61,148 bases of DNA from UBA6987 sp045617825 (GTDB lineage: Bacteria; Bacillota; Clostridia; Lachnospirales; Lachnospiraceae): positions 1-61,148 of the forward strand of contig JAZLJI010000111.1 in assembly GCA_045617825.1 (NCBI GenBank). Reading direction: 5' to 3'. The notes below the pieces were generated by a model that saw only the letters and a list, made by a program, of their open reading frames with translations, did not search any database and had not been told where the DNA came from. How positions within the stretch are numbered: the stretch's first letter is position 1; each line of letters starts with the position of its first letter. The translations under genes were made by a program, and so were the position numbers. Shown here piece by piece: positions 24,743 to 33,613 of the stretch.

Positions 24743-26440
24743 ATGGCATACCAGAGATTAGGCGATTTGCTGGTATCGGAAGGCTGTGTGACGGAAGCCC
24801 AGCTGGAAGAGGCGCTGGAACTGCAGAAGGGCAGCGGCAAGCGTCTCGGCGCGGTGCTGATGGAGAACGGTTTCATCACCGAGGCCCAGCTGATCGAAAC
24901 GCTGGAGTTACAGCTCGGCGTGGAATACGTCGACCTGCAGAAGAGCGTTCCCAGCCCCGAAATGGCCCGGCTGCTGCCGAAGGCCATCGCTAAAAAATAT
25001 AATATCATTCCGGTCCGGCAGACGCAGGACGAGGTCTTCCTCGCCATGAGCGATCCGCTGAACTTTTTAGCCATCGAGGACGTGAAGCGGATCACCAAGT
25101 GCCGCGTAACGCCTATGGTCGCGGCGCAGTCCGCCATTGACCGCACCATCACCTCCCTGTACGGAAGCGAGGGTGCCGCCAAGGCTCTGGAGGAAATGAG
25201 CCGGGACGCCATCACGCCCGACGTACCCGCTCAGCAGGTCTCCCAGGGCAATATCGACAGCGACGATAAGAACTCCGCTCCTACCATCCGTCTGGTGAAC
25301 TCCATCATCGAGCGCGCCGTTACCGAGCACGCCTCCGATATCCACATGGAGCCCAGAGAATCCAGTCTGGTGGTGCGTATGCGTATCGACGGCGTGCTCC
25401 GTCAGGTGCTCACCGTTCCCACCGCGCTGCAGAACTCCGTTATCGCCCGTATGAAGGTCATGGGCGGCATGGACACCACCGAACGGCGTATCCCTCAGGA
25501 TGGCCGTGCCAACGTGCGGGTCCGTACCAACGACGTCGACCTTCGTATCAATACCCTGCCCACCATTTACGGTGAAAAGGTCGTTATCCGACTGCTGGAT
25601 AAATCCGGCCAGATCCTCTCCCGCGGAGGTATCGGTCTGGATCCCGAGAACGCCGTCCGCTATGACCGCCTGCTCACGAACACCAACGGTGTGTTCCTGA
25701 TCTCCGGTCCTACCGGTTCCGGTAAATCCTCCACCATGAACACCATGATCCGGGAGCTCAATACGGAGGACCGCAACATCGTAACGCTGGAGGATCCTGT
25801 CGAGTACAATATCGACGGTGTCAACCAGGTACAGATCAATGAAAAGACCGGCATGACCTTTGCCAGCGGCCTGCGTTCTATCCTGCGTCAGGACCCTGAT
25901 ATCATTGCCGTCGGTGAGATCCGAGACGGTGAGACCGCCGAGATTGCCATGCGTTCCGCTATCACGGGCCACCTGGTGCTGTCCACCATCCATACTTCCG
26001 GCGCTATCGCTACGCTGGACCGTCTGTTCGATATCGGCGTGGCGCCGTATCTGACCGCCAGCGCTCTGAAGGGCGTTATCGGTCAGCGTCTGCTGCGTAA
26101 GATCTGCCCGCACTGCCGGGAGTCTTACTCGCCCACGGACGAGGAGCTGGATCTGCTGGATATGGAACGCGAGCCCGGCATGGTCTTCTATCGCGGCAAG
26201 GGCTGCCCGCAGTGCTACCACACCGGCTATGCCGGCCGTACCGCTGCCTTCGAGATCCTGCTGGTCAACAGAGACATCCGTCGGGCGATCCGTACCCGTC
26301 AGGATTATGAAACCATTTTGGAAGCAGCCAGAAGGGACGGCTTCATCACCATTCCCGACCGCTGCAAGGCTATGGTCCTGGCTGGCGTCACCACTGCGGC
26401 GGAAGCCTCCAAGGCCATCCACTCCACGGATGAGGACTAA
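24743..26440 (+). CDS. pilB: Type IV pilus assembly ATPase PilB with MshEN domain
   Basis: 565 residues; this cytoplasmic hexameric ATPase drives pilin polymerisation. Residues about 4-60 are an MshEN domain with two RLGxxL...L..AL..Q units (QRLGDLLVSEG and KRLGAVLMENG), the pattern that binds c-di-GMP in MshE and PilB. The ATPase core has Walker A GPTGSGKSS (Lys328), the Asp/His boxes, and Walker B near AVGEIRDGETAEIA. A four-Cys zinc site (CPHC and CPQC) is present as in GspE/PilB. An AGGAGG site precedes the ATG. First gene of an eight-gene operon. Confidence 0.96.
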   Translation: MAYQRLGDLLVSEGCVTEAQLEEALELQKGSGKRLGAVLMENGFITEAQLIETLELQLGVEYVDLQKSVPSPEMARLLPKAIAKKYNIIPVRQTQDEVFLAMSDPLNFLAIEDVKRITKCRVTPMVAAQSAIDRTITSLYGSEGAAKALEEMSRDAITPDVPAQQVSQGNIDSDDKNSAPTIRLVNSIIERAVTEHASDIHMEPRESSLVVRMRIDGVLRQVLTVPTALQNSVIARMKVMGGMDTTERRIPQDGRANVRVRTNDVDLRINTLPTIYGEKVVIRLLDKSGQILSRGGIGLDPENAVRYDRLLTNTNGVFLISGPTGSGKSSTMNTMIRELNTEDRNIVTLEDPVEYNIDGVNQVQINEKTGMTFASGLRSILRQDPDIIAVGEIRDGETAEIAMRSAITGHLVLSTIHTSGAIATLDRLFDIGVAPYLTASALKGVIGQRLLRKICPHCRESYSPTDEELDLLDMEREPGMVFYRGKGCPQCYHTGYAGRTAAFEILLVNRDIRRAIRTRQDYETILEAARRDGFITIPDRCKAMVLAGVTTAAEASKAIHSTDED

Positions 26441-26443
26441 GCT

Positions 26444-27658
26444 ATGATACAGTACCGCTATAAAGCGATCACAAAGGACGGCAAGGAGGTCAAGGGCGTA
26501 CTCACAGCCTACGACGAAAGCGCCGCCGTCGCGCAGATCAAGGAGACCTGTGACCTGGTGGTCAGCCTGGAAGAGGTCCCGGAGACCGCGGCCTCCCAAG
26601 GTTTTCTCAGCAAGGACCTGGGCGAGCCCACCACCATCAACCTGAAGACCCTGTCCCTGATGTGCTCCCAGTTCGCCATTCTGCTGCGGGCCGGCCTGCC
26701 GTTGGACAGGACCGTCAAGGTCGTGGAGGAGCAGACCACCGACAAATATCTGAAGAAGATCCTCAAGGACGTCGTAGACGACACGACAGCCGGTTACAGC
26801 ATGTCGCAGAGCTTTGAGGCCCGGACCACCAAGATGCCCTATTCCTTCATCCAGACCCTGCGGGCCGGTGAGGAATCCGGTACCATCGAGGAGTCCTTCG
26901 CGAAGCTCTCCACCTACTACGAGAAATCCAGCCGTATCAGCGGCAAGGTGAAGGGCGCGCTGATCTACCCCGCCTTCCTGATGGCGCTGGCCGTCATCGT
27001 GGTCATCGTCGTGGTGCAGGTCGCCGTTCCCGCCATCGTCGGCTCCATCGAAAACGGCGGCGGCACCGTTCCCGGCCCCACCAAGCTGCTGCTGGCGATG
27101 TACAACTTCACCAAAAACTACTGGTGGGTGATGCTGACCTTCGTGCTGCTGGTCTTCGTGGCCTTCAAGCTCTACAAGAACAGCGAAAGCGGCCACATGA
27201 AGCTGTCGGTCTTCTCGCTGAACATGCCGGTCATCGGCAAAATCAACCGGATGAACCTGGCGAGCCAGTTCGCCAGCACCATGGTGACCATGCTCTCCGC
27301 GGGTCTGCCCCTGGCGAAATGCCTGGAAACCACCGGCTCCGTCGTCGACAATTTCGCCGCCGGCCGCTATATCCGGGACGGCGTCGCCAAGGTAGAGGAG
27401 GGCAAGCGGCTGGAGGAGGTCTTCCATGACAGCGAGTATCTCCCGCCCCTGCTGGTGGAAATGACCGGTGTCGGCGAGGAATCCGGCGCGCTGGAACAGA
27501 CGCTGACCACCATCGGCCAGTACTACGACGCGGAGGTCGAGGAAGCCACAGCCAAGGCCATGGGCATCCTGGAGCCCGCCATCACTGTATTCCTGGGCAT
27601 CGCCATCGGCTTCGTGGTCATCGCCCTGTATCTGCCCATGTTCAACGCCTACGGCTAA
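26444..27658 (+). CDS. pilC: Type IV pilus platform protein PilC
   Basis: 404 residues, the normal length of the GspF/PilC inner-membrane platform that couples PilB to pilin assembly. Two homologous cytoplasmic GspF domains are present (from about residues 65 and 265; compare QFAILLRAGLPLDRT with QFASTMVTMLSAGLPLAK), each followed by membrane helices, and a last helix ends GFVVIALYLPMFNAYG. It starts three bases after pilB. Confidence 0.97.
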   Translation: MIQYRYKAITKDGKEVKGVLTAYDESAAVAQIKETCDLVVSLEEVPETAASQGFLSKDLGEPTTINLKTLSLMCSQFAILLRAGLPLDRTVKVVEEQTTDKYLKKILKDVVDDTTAGYSMSQSFEARTTKMPYSFIQTLRAGEESGTIEESFAKLSTYYEKSSRISGKVKGALIYPAFLMALAVIVVIVVVQVAVPAIVGSIENGGGTVPGPTKLLLAMYNFTKNYWWVMLTFVLLVFVAFKLYKNSESGHMKLSVFSLNMPVIGKINRMNLASQFASTMVTMLSAGLPLAKCLETTGSVVDNFAAGRYIRDGVAKVEEGKRLEEVFHDSEYLPPLLVEMTGVGEESGALEQTLTTIGQYYDAEVEEATAKAMGILEPAITVFLGIAIGFVVIALYLPMFNAYG

Positions 27659-27749
27659 TGGGTCCCATCAAGGTTTCTCGGGGTCATTCCAGCCCCTGGA
27701 AATATGTCGCCTGCAGACAACAATTATAAAAACAAAAGGAGAAACAAAA

Positions 27750-28163
27750 ATGGAAAATCGTAACAACAAAGGTTTTACCCTGGCTGAGCTGCTGATCGTA
27801 GTAGCCATCATCGCAGTCCTGACTGCCGTTGCCATCCCCGTGTTCGGCAACTCCCTGGAGAAGGCTAAGGAATCCACCGACCTGGCCAACCTGCGTGCCG
27901 CTTACGCTGAGTGCGCTAACGAAGCTCTGCTGAACACCGGCAATTACTATGCTGAGGTTGAGATGACTCAGGCTAACCCCGGTTTCATTGACAGCACTGC
28001 TAAGGTCGGCAGCGTCCTTGTCAGCTCCGAAGCTGTATTAACCGCTGCCGTCAAGGGCACCTCCGTTTTCGTTAAGGTTACTCAGGATGGTGCGATCAGT
28101 TTCGTCTCTACTGAACCTGCCGAGACCGGCTGGAATAATGTTCACACCAGCTCCAACAGCTAA
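27750..28163 (+). CDS. Type IV major pilin, probable
   Basis: 137 residues. Short leader MENRNNKG, then FTLAELLIVVAIIAVLTAVAI, a textbook class III prepilin site with Glu at +5. The small head has no Cys and ends in Ser/Thr/Asn-rich sequence. It has a strong AAAGGAGAAAC site. The strong ribosome site and the hairpin that follows suggest high expression, so it is the best candidate for the major pilin. Confidence 0.92.
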   Translation: MENRNNKGFTLAELLIVVAIIAVLTAVAIPVFGNSLEKAKESTDLANLRAAYAECANEALLNTGNYYAEVEMTQANPGFIDSTAKVGSVLVSSEAVLTAAVKGTSVFVKVTQDGAISFVSTEPAETGWNNVHTSSNS

Positions 28164-28183
28164 AAATAATCCCGTTGTTTCCC

Positions 28184-28205
28184 GCGGCGGCCGAAAGGCC
28201 GCCGC
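28184..28205 (+). terminator. GC-rich hairpin between the two pilin genes
   Basis: A perfect 9-bp stem GCGGCGGCC/GGCCGCCGC with a GAAA tetraloop, 20 bases after the first pilin. A T-rich run follows only after about 12 bases, so it may be a partial terminator or a 3'-end stabiliser. Confidence 0.6.
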
Positions 28206-28314
28206 ATTCCTCCGTTAATTTTTGTCCTTAGCAAAGAGCCTTCCGCAGCAGGACGCTTTTTCCCAAGGGCAAAAGTCCTTTTTATTTTCAGCCAACGCGC
28301 AAAGGTCCCCGCTT

Positions 28315-28713
28315 ATGATGAATTGCAAAAACAACAAAGGCTTTACTTTAGCGGAATTGCTGATTGTCGTGGCCATCATTGCCGTTCTCACAGCTGTGGC
28401 CATTCCTGTTTTCGGCAATGCTTTGGAAAAAGCCAAGGAATCCACGGATCTGTCCAATCTGCGGGCCGCCTACGCGGAGGCCGTTGCAGAAATGCTGAAC
28501 AGTCAGCCCACCGTGCATACAGTCACGTTGGAGCAGTCGAAAAACGGTTGGGAAGCCGCCAATCAGGACGCCTCCGTGGGGCAGCACGCCATTATGGATC
28601 TGCTTCCGGACGTCGTTACTGGAGAAGCCTACGTCTGGGTAGAGTCCTACGGCGAGCTGCACATCTCGCAGGAGCTTTCAGATGTGCCTGCCGAATACCG
28701 TGAGGATCAATGA
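28315..28713 (+). CDS. Second type IV pilin
   Basis: 132 residues from the ATG at 28315, after AAAGG; a longer frame from 28222 would put 31 unlikely residues before the leader. The first 45 residues are nearly identical to the upstream pilin (FTLAELLIVVAIIAVLTAVA, then EKAKESTDL-NLRAAYAE), while the heads differ. This looks like a duplication followed by head divergence, so it may be a minor pilin. Its stop overlaps the next ATG. Confidence 0.9.
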   Translation: MMNCKNNKGFTLAELLIVVAIIAVLTAVAIPVFGNALEKAKESTDLSNLRAAYAEAVAEMLNSQPTVHTVTLEQSKNGWEAANQDASVGQHAIMDLLPDVVTGEAYVWVESYGELHISQELSDVPAEYREDQ

Positions 28714-29492
28714 AGCCCATGCTGTATTCCTCGCCTCTTTTTACCGCCTATTTCCTGCTGATCACCTTCCTTTTGGGGCTGGTCTTCGGCAGTTTCGGAA
28801 ACGCCTGGGCCTGGCGGCTGGTGCATCACGAGAAGATCACCAAGGGCAGGAGCCACTGCGCCTCCTGCGGCCATACGCTGGCGGCGAAGGACCTGATTCC
28901 CATAGTCTCCTACCTGAGTCTGAAGGGCCGCTGCCGCTACTGCCATAAGCCCATTTCCCGGCGCTATATCCTGGCGGAGCTCGTCTGCGCTCTGCTGTTC
29001 GTTTCGCTCCTGCTGCGGTTCGATCTGAGCCTGGAGCTGCTCCGCTTCCTGATCCTGGGCTTCTGCCTCTTTGTGGCTTCCCTGGTAGATCTGGAGGACA
29101 TGTGGCTGCCGGACGGTCTGCTGATCGCCGCCGCGGCCGCCTCTCTGCTGCGGTTGGTGACCGATCCCTCCTCCTGGAAGGATATGCTGCTGGGCGCCGT
29201 CTGCGTCGCTCTGCCGCTGCTGCTGCTGGTGCTGATCATGGACAAAATCCTGAAGAAGGAGTCCATGGGCGGCGGTGACATCAAGCTGCTGGCCGTGCTG
29301 GGGCTGCATTTCGGCCCCCTCAAGACCCTGCTGCTGTTGATTCTGGCCTGTTTCATCGGCCTTATCATAGCGGTCCTGAAGAAAAAGGGCCGCGGAACCC
29401 CCTTTCCCTTCGGTCCGGCCCTGGCTGTCGCAGCCTGGATCACCGCGCTGGCGGGAGACGTGATCCTGCAATCCTATTTATCCCTGTTCTAA
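28710..29492 (+). CDS. pilD: Prepilin peptidase
   Basis: 260 residues, an aspartic A24 membrane peptidase that cleaves prepilin leaders and often methylates the new N-terminus. The cytoplasmic zinc loop has two CxxC pairs (CASC and CRYC), which usually accompany the methylase part. Catalytic Asp residues are expected in VDLEDMWLPDG and GGGDIK, both present. About eight membrane segments. It would process both pilins here and the four pseudopilins of the divergent operon. Confidence 0.95.
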   Translation: MKPMLYSSPLFTAYFLLITFLLGLVFGSFGNAWAWRLVHHEKITKGRSHCASCGHTLAAKDLIPIVSYLSLKGRCRYCHKPISRRYILAELVCALLFVSLLLRFDLSLELLRFLILGFCLFVASLVDLEDMWLPDGLLIAAAAASLLRLVTDPSSWKDMLLGAVCVALPLLLLVLIMDKILKKESMGGGDIKLLAVLGLHFGPLKTLLLLILACFIGLIIAVLKKKGRGTPFPFGPALAVAAWITALAGDVILQSYLSLF

Positions 29493-29504
29493 GAGGTACG
29501 AGCC

Positions 29505-30515
29505 ATGAGTTTATCCAAGAAAAAGCTGCTGGGTTTCGATATCGGTACCCACGCGCTGAAGCTGGTCCGCTATAACGGCAGCCAGATCGACAGCATCGCC
29601 GTCACCGAGATGCCCGACTCCCTGTCCAAGGGCGGTATCATCTCCTCCTACGACGCCTGCGCGGATTTCATCAAAGAGATACTGGCCGAACAGAAGATCA
29701 AGGGCGACGAATGCGCCGTGGTCCTGCCCGACGGTCATACGCTGCTGCGCCGGCTGAATCTGCCCTTTATGACGGTCAAGCAGTTGGAGACCAACCTGCC
29801 CTATGAGTTCCGAGATTTCCTGTCACTTTCCAATGACAAGTATTTCTTCGACTACAGCATGGAGGATATCCAGTATGACGAGCTGAACAAGCCCGTCAAC
29901 ATGAATCTGCTGGCCTGCTGCGTGCAGCGGGCGGTGATCAGCGATTACAGGGCCATGTTCAAGCGGGCCGGTCTGGAGCTGGTGGGAGCCTTCCCGGTGC
30001 AGGTGGCCTACCTCAACATGCTCGCCAAGGCCAATCTGTCGAAGGCCCTTGACAGTGAGGATTTCGCTATTCTGGATCTGGCCCACAGCTGCTGCCGTCT
30101 GGACGTTTTCTCCGGCGACCGCTACGCCACCACCAGGATCATCGACACCGGTCTTTCCGAGCTGGATAAGGCCATCTCTCTCGAACAGTTCGTGGATATC
30201 CATCTGGCCCACAGCTATAAGGAATCCAACCACAAGGACTGCCTGAATTCCGACGCGTCCCGGAGACTGTACAGCAGCATCGCGCTGGACGTCCGGAAGG
30301 CCGTCAACTTCTATAATTTCTCCAACTCCGGCAAGAAGCTGAAGGATCTGTACCTGGCCGGCGGCGGCGTCTTCATCGACCCGTTGGTAGAAGCCATCCG
30401 ATTCCAGGCCCCCGAGCTGGAGCTTCACAGCATCCAGGATCTCTGCCCCCGCTGCAAGGGCAATTTCGCGGAGATTTCCTCTGCGGCTGCCGCCATCGGC
30501 GCCGCGATGATGTAA
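29505..30515 (+). CDS. pilM: Pilus assembly protein PilM
   Basis: 336 residues, an actin-like ATPase-fold protein that forms a cytoplasmic ring and contacts PilN. The fold begins LLGFDIGTHALKLV, and the second phosphate motif is near FAILDLAHSCCRLDVF; LAGGGVFIDPL is the adenosine motif. Followed directly by PilN- and PilO-like genes. Confidence 0.88.
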   Translation: MSLSKKKLLGFDIGTHALKLVRYNGSQIDSIAVTEMPDSLSKGGIISSYDACADFIKEILAEQKIKGDECAVVLPDGHTLLRRLNLPFMTVKQLETNLPYEFRDFLSLSNDKYFFDYSMEDIQYDELNKPVNMNLLACCVQRAVISDYRAMFKRAGLELVGAFPVQVAYLNMLAKANLSKALDSEDFAILDLAHSCCRLDVFSGDRYATTRIIDTGLSELDKAISLEQFVDIHLAHSYKESNHKDCLNSDASRRLYSSIALDVRKAVNFYNFSNSGKKLKDLYLAGGGVFIDPLVEAIRFQAPELELHSIQDLCPRCKGNFAEISSAAAAIGAAMM

Positions 30516-30527
30516 AGGAGGCGCGTC

Positions 30528-31127
30528 ATGGGAAAGAAACTGGATCTTTCGAAAGACCTCACCGCCGGGAAGAATATCCCCTCCAAGAAGGGCATCAACC
30601 TGGCTAAAAGAGAGGAAAGCACCCTTTCCTTCAAAAAGCTCCTGCCCTGGCTGCTGGTGGCGCTGGTATTACTGGCAGCCCTGGGTAAATTCGGTGTGAT
30701 GGACCGCTATGAGAAGCTCCGTCAGGCTAAGGTCGAGGCGGAGGCCGCCGATACCCAGAAGCTGGCGGCGATGAAGGCCGTCAAGGATTATAACGACGTG
30801 GAAGCCGAGTACCGCCGCTACGCGGTGGACTGGATGGGTGCGCAGGAAGCCGCCCACGTCTCCCGCGAAACGGTGCTGGCGCTGATGAAGGAGGAGCTCA
30901 TGCCCTGCGGCAACGTGCTGTCCATGAACAGCAGCGCGAACAGTCTGTCCGTAAGCATGTCCGGGCTCTCCTTAAAGCAGGCCTCTGAGCTGGTGACCAC
31001 GCTGAGTACCCGCAAGGAGGTCTCCAAGGTGACCTTCGGCTCCGCTACCCAGCAGAACGGTGAGGATCAAGACCTGGTCATCACCTTCTCCATTTCTTTG
31101 ATCAATCCGGAAGAGGAGGACGCCTGA
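30528..31127 (+). CDS. PilN-like assembly protein
   Basis: 199 residues with a basic cytoplasmic N-terminus, one membrane segment (about residues 40-58) and a periplasm-side coiled coil plus small domain, the layout of PilN. In known systems the PilN N-terminus binds PilM and the exterior part pairs with PilO. Identification rests on topology and gene order; sequence similarity is weak. Confidence 0.72.
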   Translation: MGKKLDLSKDLTAGKNIPSKKGINLAKREESTLSFKKLLPWLLVALVLLAALGKFGVMDRYEKLRQAKVEAEAADTQKLAAMKAVKDYNDVEAEYRRYAVDWMGAQEAAHVSRETVLALMKEELMPCGNVLSMNSSANSLSVSMSGLSLKQASELVTTLSTRKEVSKVTFGSATQQNGEDQDLVITFSISLINPEEEDA

Positions 31128-31129
31128 GC

Positions 31130-31711
31130 ATGAAGAAGAAAACCTTTTCTCCCTTTGAGACCGTTTTGGTGGTCCTGCTGGTCCTGCTGCTGATCGCCGT
31201 TCCCTACTACTTCTTCGTCCACGTCCCCGTGACCGACGGCATCGCGGCTGCCAATGCCCAGGCCGCTGACGCCCAGGATCAGATCACCATTTATAATGCC
31301 CGCAGGGCCAAGATGAACCAGATGCAGAAGTTCATCGACGAGAAGAAGGCCGAGAAGGGCGTGGCCTCCATCCAGCCCTACGACAACCAGTCCGAGGTCA
31401 TGAACTTCCTCTACGGGGTCCTGCTGGACAAGACCACCGATCTGGTGGTGAACCAGTCCGTCGCCTTGCCGACCTCCGGCTACGTGGTGCGCCGGAACAT
31501 CTCCATTTCCTTCAAGTGCGCCACCCTCGGGGTCGCCGAGAAGATCGTGCAGGAGCTGGAAGCCGGAAGCTTCCTGAGCCAGATCACCGTCCTTTCCTTC
31601 GCACCTGTCCGCGGCACCAATCCCGACGGCACCAGGACGAATCTTCTGGATGAAGACGTGAACGCGAACATCTCCATCACCTTCTTCGAGGACAACAGCC
31701 AGACGAAATAA
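31130..31711 (+). CDS. PilO-like assembly protein
   Basis: 193 residues with one N-terminal membrane segment (VLVVLLVLLLIAVPYYFFV), then a coiled coil (AQAADAQDQITIYNARRAK) and a ferredoxin-like domain, as in PilO. It follows the PilN-like gene by two bases and is the last gene before the operon terminator. No PilP or PilQ is expected in a monoderm, and none is seen. Confidence 0.72.
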   Translation: MKKKTFSPFETVLVVLLVLLLIAVPYYFFVHVPVTDGIAAANAQAADAQDQITIYNARRAKMNQMQKFIDEKKAEKGVASIQPYDNQSEVMNFLYGVLLDKTTDLVVNQSVALPTSGYVVRRNISISFKCATLGVAEKIVQELEAGSFLSQITVLSFAPVRGTNPDGTRTNLLDEDVNANISITFFEDNSQTK

Positions 31712-31727
31712 AACGGCGTCTAAACGA

Positions 31728-31767
31728 TGAATAAGGGCCGGCACCGAAAGGTGCCGGCCCTTATTCA
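31728..31767 (+). terminator. Terminator of the pilus operon
   Basis: A perfect 18-bp stem with a GAAA loop, followed by a T-rich tract (TTTCTTTTTT). Confidence 0.9.
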
Positions 31768-31789
31768 TTTCTTTTTTCGGCCGATCCCG

Positions 31790-33613
31790 TCATTGCATGG
31801 CGGCGTCAAACAGGCTTTCCAGTTCAGGAGTGATATCCTCTCCTCTTCTTGCCCTCTCTTTCAGCTCTTCCGGAATATCAATATGCAGTTCCTTATCCTC
31901 AAGTCTTTCAGGAACCTCGACCGTCTGCAGGCCATATGCGTCCTGCAGAGTCTTTTTCAGGTAGATATACATGACGGCGTCCGAGCGGCGGCTCTTCCAT
32001 ATTCTGTGCATTTCCACTTCCAAAACCGGCGCGTAATCCTCCATTTGAGCCCGGCCCGCCGACATCGCCCGCACGTTTCCTGCTCCCAACAGAACATCCG
32101 GAACGCCCCGCTGATTCGTTTTCGCGTAGTTCTCTTTATTGATGCTGACGTCGTTCTGCACGTACATGCTGTAGCCGATATCATCGCCGCCGTGAAGGTT
32201 CACAAAAATATTCTGATCAAAGTAGGCATCAATTGATGACCCGCCGATGCGCCGTGAATTTTCCTCCCGGAAGAACTGTTCCTCATCCTGAGTTTCGTTT
32301 TCATCTCCCTGTGCCAATACGCAGATTTTCTCATCAAACCCGTATGTCTTCAAAAACCCCGCCATTTCCCGCGAGTAATCATAGGAATAGCGGATATCGT
32401 TTAAGGAAGCCGCGCCGCTCCAGAACAGTCCCGCCCCAAGGCAAACCGCGAACGTCAGGCCGGCCATTCTTTTGAGTATCTGAATATCCTTATCGCCGGC
32501 CGCAAATTTCATCACAAAAGCTTTTCCCAGGGCAAAGGGCTCAGCCGCCGTCAGATTCGTCCAGGCGATCATCACCAAAAACACAAAGACGGTCCCGATA
32601 TGATGCGTCTGGATATACACCATCCCCCCAAAGCCTGTAAACAGCAAATAGGGGATCCAGGCGTATTTCAGCCGCTTCCGAGGGAAACTCAGGGCGAACA
32701 GTCCCACCAGCAGCAGGCTGAGGAGGCTCACCGCCAGCACAAACGTCAGTTCAGGCTTCTGCTGCTGAAGCAAAAAATTATCCCCGGAAAACCACGGGCT
32801 GGTCGTTACCAGTACATCGGCAGGTATCGTAAAAAACAGCACCAGAAAATTCCTCAGCGGATGCGGCTCGACGTCCTGCGTCGGGTTGTACATATCCTCC
32901 GCCGGCAGGATCTGCCAGATCAGCAGCAAAGCCAGCAGCAGTAAGCCCAGGAGACAGCGGGTGCGCTTGTCCCGGAAAACCTCCCTGAGCAGACCTCCGA
33001 AGCCCTTTTCCCGGATCAGATCCCATACCCAGGCGATGCACAGGCCTCCCGCCAGCACGATGCCATAGGCAGAGCTGAGACACAGCAAGCCCAGAGACAG
33101 CACGAAGGGAAGGGGCTTTCGGTCCTTTTCCTCAAAGCGATCCGCCGCCAGGAGCATGGCCAGGGCCATGACCGTATAGGGTCTGACGATCACCCCATAC
33201 TGATAAAACAGGAAATAGGTAAAGGGCAGCAGCAGCCGTACCGGTCTGGGAAAGGGACTGCGGAACAGGATCATTCCGGCCACCGCCGTTGACAGCAGAA
33301 GGCCCACACCCTTCAGGCCCAGCTCATAGGGAACGCCCAATTTTGAAGGAATGGCCAGCAGCAGCCACCAGAAGGACGGATGCCCCTCATACTTGGGAGC
33401 GACAAAGAGCATTTCCCGCAGGCTGCAATAGCGGCCGATCTGCCAGGACTGCGCTTCATCGAACCAGGGCTCGTGATATACAGTGATCAGGATATACAGT
33501 CCCGCGTACAGCGCCAGCGCGATGAATTCCGGCAGCCGTTTTCCCACCTCAGCCCTGCCGGGGGCAAGCAGCTTTTTCAGTCGGTTCTCAAGCTCTATAC
33601 TATTTGCTTTCAT
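31790..33613 (-). CDS. GT-C type membrane glycosyltransferase-like protein
   Basis: 607 residues with about ten to twelve membrane helices and a soluble C-terminal part from about residue 430. An Asp-Glu pair in the first outside loop (WFDEAQSW, Asp52-Glu53) matches the catalytic loop position of the GT39/GT83-type enzymes that use polyprenyl-linked sugars. A later WSGAASLNDIRYSY segment precedes the soluble domain. The substrate is unknown. Its start overlaps the end of the FAD oxidoreductase gene by 14 bases, so the two are probably coupled. Confidence 0.72.
   Translation of the reverse strand: MKANSIELENRLKKLLAPGRAEVGKRLPEFIALALYAGLYILITVYHEPWFDEAQSWQIGRYCSLREMLFVAPKYEGHPSFWWLLLAIPSKLGVPYELGLKGVGLLLSTAVAGMILFRSPFPRPVRLLLPFTYFLFYQYGVIVRPYTVMALAMLLAADRFEEKDRKPLPFVLSLGLLCLSSAYGIVLAGGLCIAWVWDLIREKGFGGLLREVFRDKRTRCLLGLLLLALLLIWQILPAEDMYNPTQDVEPHPLRNFLVLFFTIPADVLVTTSPWFSGDNFLLQQQKPELTFVLAVSLLSLLLVGLFALSFPRKRLKYAWIPYLLFTGFGGMVYIQTHHIGTVFVFLVMIAWTNLTAAEPFALGKAFVMKFAAGDKDIQILKRMAGLTFAVCLGAGLFWSGAASLNDIRYSYDYSREMAGFLKTYGFDEKICVLAQGDENETQDEEQFFREENSRRIGGSSIDAYFDQNIFVNLHGGDDIGYSMYVQNDVSINKENYAKTNQRGVPDVLLGAGNVRAMSAGRAQMEDYAPVLEVEMHRIWKSRRSDAVMYIYLKKTLQDAYGLQTVEVPERLEDKELHIDIPEELKERARRGEDITPELESLFDAAMQ

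Noticed and set aside
28222..28314. Longer N-terminus for the second pilin
   Set aside because: It would place 31 non-leader-like residues before the prepilin site, and a ribosome site fits 28315.
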